In this document: positions 62,291-64,000 of the stretch, in pieces
Numbering within the stretch: position 1 is the first letter of the stretch
How the letters are laid out: every line of letters starts with the position of its first letter
NCBI GenBank assembly: GCA_000335715.1
Contig: AMYZ01000003.1
Span: 186,001 to 250,000, forward strand
Direction of reading: 5' to 3'
Length of the DNA: 64,000 nt
Source: a beta proteobacterium L13
GTDB lineage: Bacteria > Pseudomonadota > Gammaproteobacteria > Burkholderiales > Chromobacteriaceae
Made by a program: the position numbers and the translations under genes
The notes under the pieces: model-generated
Told to the model about the DNA's origin: nothing
The model's database searches: none
The model's input: only the letters and a program-made list of their open reading frames with translations

Positions 62291-63490
62291 TCAGGCCTGC
62301 CAGCCATCCGGCACCTGGCCAAAGCGTAGCTGCGGTGTGCCGTGCCAGTCGGCACACTGCTGCAGCGCTTTCAGGATCTCCTGCTGCAGGCGTTTGCCCG
62401 GTTTGATGCCGGGTTCCAGGTACAGCGCCTTTACCTCGAACACGCCCTGCGCGCGGTGCGCCTTGGCGTCCAGCCGCCCCACCAGTTGGCCGCGTACCAA
62501 CAGCGGCAGCACAAAGTAACCGTATTGGCGTTTGGGCGCCGGGGTATAGCATTCGATGCGGTAGTCAAAGCCGAACAGCTGGCTGGCGCGCGCACGGTGC
62601 CATACCACCGGGTCGAATGGCGACAGCACGGTGCTGGCGCTGGCTTTCAGCTGGCCGTCTGCGGCCAACCTTAGTGTGTCCTGCAGGCTGTGATGCACGT
62701 AGCTGTTGCCTGGCAGGCCTTCTACCTGCACCGGCAGCAGCTCGCCGCTGTCGATCAGCGGGGCCAGCTCGGCGGCGCCGACCTTGCCGCGCAGGCGGTA
62801 GTAGTCGCCCACCCAGCCGGCCTGCACCAGGCCCAGCGCACGGCAGCTGGCGCGGATCATGTCGTGGCGGGCGCTGGCCGGGGTGGGCAGGTGTTGCGCG
62901 TCGTCCCACTGCGGCAGTACGCGCTCGGCCAGGTCGTACACGCGCTGGAAGTTGTCGCGCTGGCGCACCATCAGCTTGCCACTGGTGAACAACACCTCCA
63001 GATGGCGCTTTTCCGGTTTCCAGTCCCACCAGCCATTGCCCTTGCCGCCCTGGCGTGCAAAGTCGCGCGAGCGTACCGGGCCGTGCTGGCGGATGTACGC
63101 CAGCAGCTGCTCGATGTCGGTACGGTGTTTGTCCATCCAGCTGACCGAGTATTTCCAGCCCATGGCCGCCGGGTCCAGCATGCGGTGGCGCAGCAGGCGG
63201 TAGTCTTCCACTGGCACGAAACAGGCTTCGTGCGCCCAGTACTCGAACAGCGCACCGTCGGCCAGCAGGCCGTCCAGCCAGGCCGGGTCGTAGTGGCCCA
63301 GGCGGCTGTACAGCACCAGGTAGGGGCTGCGCGCCACCACGCTGATGGTGTCGATCTGCAGCAGCGCCATGCGGCGGATGGTGGCCAGTACGTCGGCGCG
63401 GGTGGCTTTGCGCCGTGGTGCGGCCAACAGGCCTTGCGCGGCCAGGTGCAGCGCACGGGCGGCGGTGAGCGACAGGTGGACAGTAGACAT
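62291..63490 (-). CDS. YcaQ-type winged-helix DNA glycosylase
   Basis: This 399-residue protein matches the HTH_42/YcaQ family, which unhooks interstrand DNA crosslinks. The catalytic Gln-X-Asp motif appears as Q-I-D in MALLQIDTISVVARSP, as in E. coli YcaQ (the QxQ type is AlkZ). Other motifs are FEYWAHEACFVPVEDYR and GQLVGRLDAKAHR. ATG 63490 (MSTVHLSLTAAR) is chosen. Confidence 0.9.
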   Translation of the reverse strand: MSTVHLSLTAARALHLAAQGLLAAPRRKATRADVLATIRRMALLQIDTISVVARSPYLVLYSRLGHYDPAWLDGLLADGALFEYWAHEACFVPVEDYRLLRHRMLDPAAMGWKYSVSWMDKHRTDIEQLLAYIRQHGPVRSRDFARQGGKGNGWWDWKPEKRHLEVLFTSGKLMVRQRDNFQRVYDLAERVLPQWDDAQHLPTPASARHDMIRASCRALGLVQAGWVGDYYRLRGKVGAAELAPLIDSGELLPVQVEGLPGNSYVHHSLQDTLRLAADGQLKASASTVLSPFDPVVWHRARASQLFGFDYRIECYTPAPKRQYGYFVLPLLVRGQLVGRLDAKAHRAQGVFEVKALYLEPGIKPGKRLQQEILKALQQCADWHGTPQLRFGQVPDGWQA

Positions 63491-63765
63491 GGCAATAAAA
63501 TGACAGGATGAACAGTGTGTACAGCATAGCCGTTCGCCAGCGGCGGCGGGCAGCGGGTAGAATGCTGGCGGCCTGTCACCACGGGCAGTTTCCCGCATGG
63601 CATGACTGTGCCAAGCTATGGGGGCTGCGTGTATTGGCAGCGTCTTTTGTTCTTTGAGTGCGCTACTGCGCCGGCATACCTGCCGGGCGTGGCGCTACGT
63701 GGGCCTGTTGGCCTGACCCAACCTGAACCGCGGCGGCCACCCCGCTACGGCAAGGAGCGATCTTT

Positions 63766-64000
63766 ATGTTGTTTTCCTGGTTTGAACGCCGGGTAGATGC
63801 CTACCCGGATACCCCCCCTCCGCAACCCCCGAAAGGGTTTTTCCCGTTTGTGTGGTCGGCCACCGCCGGCATGCGCGGCCTGATTCTGGGCATGGCGCTG
63901 CTGACCGCCACCATCGGTGCCTTCGAGGCGCTGCTGTTTTCCATGCTGGGCTCGATTGTGGACTGGCTCAGCCACGTGCCACCGGCACAGCTATGGGACA
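63766..64000 (+). CDS. ABC transporter permease/ATPase, N-terminal part
   Basis: This frame runs off the window. The visible 78 residues start MLFSWFERRVDAYPD and have an ABC exporter-like first membrane helix (GMALLTATIGAFEALLFSML). AAGGAGCGATC precedes the ATG at good spacing. It looks like a fused membrane-ATPase exporter (ABC type 1 transmembrane), but the ATPase part is not in view. Confidence 0.75.
   Translation, partial: MLFSWFERRVDAYPDTPPPQPPKGFFPFVWSATAGMRGLILGMALLTATIGAFEALLFSMLGSIVDWLSHVPPAQLWD

Larger units (their letters stand above)
236..63428. repeat. Dispersed 9-10 bp uptake-like motif, 67 copies
   Basis: GTTGGCCGC or GCGGCCAAC, counted by eye; 48 copies carry the tenth base A. 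Start positions: 236, 845, 1723, 4104, 4114, 6352, 6670, 10318, 10333, 11413, 12599, 14618, 14682, 15296, 16005, 17273, 17556, 18126, 19478, 20854, 21127, 22283, 23444, 23892, 24065, 24616, 24863, 27021, 27893, 29078, 29555, 30473, 30961, 31700, 32063, 33156, 33480, 37709, 38150, 38634, 40097, 41391, 42085, 42740, 43293, 43955, 47337, 47988, 49943, 50478, 50861, 51281, 52342, 53911, 54159, 55409, 55879, 56191, 57444, 58318, 59153, 59514, 60396, 61903, 62041, 62660, 63419. CTTGGCCGC variants also occur (e.g. 32678, 36434). Confidence 0.85.

Noticed and set aside
236-63428. Idea that the repeated word is only codon bias (Leu-Ala-Ala, Ala-Ala-Asn)
   Set aside because: It occurs in different frames with different amino acids, uses the minority codon TTG, and is found in non-coding gaps.
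236-63428. Idea that the repeated word marks a mobile element, REP family or CRISPR
   Set aside because: Copies are single, short, without longer shared flanks, regular spacing or a transposase.
63602-63796. Small + strand open frame before the ABC transporter
   Set aside because: It overlaps the strong RBS and start of the transporter gene and has no RBS of its own.

Overview
The window is 64 kb of chromosomal DNA from a high-GC betaproteobacterium. Gene content and order point to Neisseriales, most likely the Chromobacteriaceae (Chromobacterium/Vogesella type). The signs are yggS-proC-yggT, parC next to pilS-pilR, a tkt-gap-pgk-fba sugar-phosphate cluster, a hemCDXY operon divergent from ppc, and cytochrome c4-resB-ccsB. 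The genus is inferred. No rRNA, tRNA, insertion sequence, integrase or CRISPR array was seen. About 66 genes are supported; the first (yggS) and last (ABC transporter) are cut by the window edges.

Layout: 1-4.1 kb is housekeeping on the + strand (yggS, proC, yggT, a cytochrome c, dksA, aroG). 4.1-13.6 kb is on the - strand: an AIM24-type protein, a 52-residue membrane protein, fba, a LysE exporter, an AT-rich pair of secreted proteins (an M15-like peptidase and an unknown), pgk, gap and tkt. 13.9-24.8 kb has a membrane protein, elaA, parC, pilS-pilR, a chemoreceptor, a LysR regulator with a divergent EamA transporter, and a tautomerase. 24.9-32.6 kb has psiF-like, argH, yaeQ, paiB-like, two tandem orphan solute-binding proteins, a MocR-type regulator and ccoG. 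32.7-43.2 kb is signalling and envelope: a diguanylate cyclase, LysE, GNAT, a REC-TPR regulator, three small secreted proteins, ompR-envZ, and an AraC-Ogt fusion. 43.4-48.9 kb is engB, cytochrome c4, resB-ccsB, a GrlR-like protein and a DUF465 protein. 48.9-64 kb has a second diguanylate cyclase, rsuA, the hem operon with a rhodanese, an AEC transporter, ppc, a DOPA-dioxygenase-like protein, LysR, rarD, a secreted unknown, a YcaQ-type glycosylase and the start of an ABC transporter.

The main discovery candidate is a DNA-level signal, not a gene. The 9-mer GTTGGCCGC (or its complement GCGGCCAAC) was counted 67 times by eye, about once per kb, with fuller consensus AAGGTTGGCCGCAGG. It sits on both strands, in all reading frames, and between genes. 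It forms head-to-head pairs at gene ends, including a perfect 20-bp palindrome at 4104-4123. It is absent from the AT-rich accessory pair at 7.1-8.8 kb. This is how DNA uptake sequences behave in Neisseriaceae and Pasteurellaceae, but this word is none of the uptake words I know. Type IV pilus regulation (pilS-pilR) lies in the same window, and pili are the route of DNA uptake. Function is inferred.

Secondary points: a secreted protein with three repeats of four cysteines at 7-11-residue spacing; a Met/His-rich secreted protein with a duplicated motif, divergent from ompR-envZ; and an AT-rich intergenic stretch at 36 kb with paired DnaA-box-like sites.
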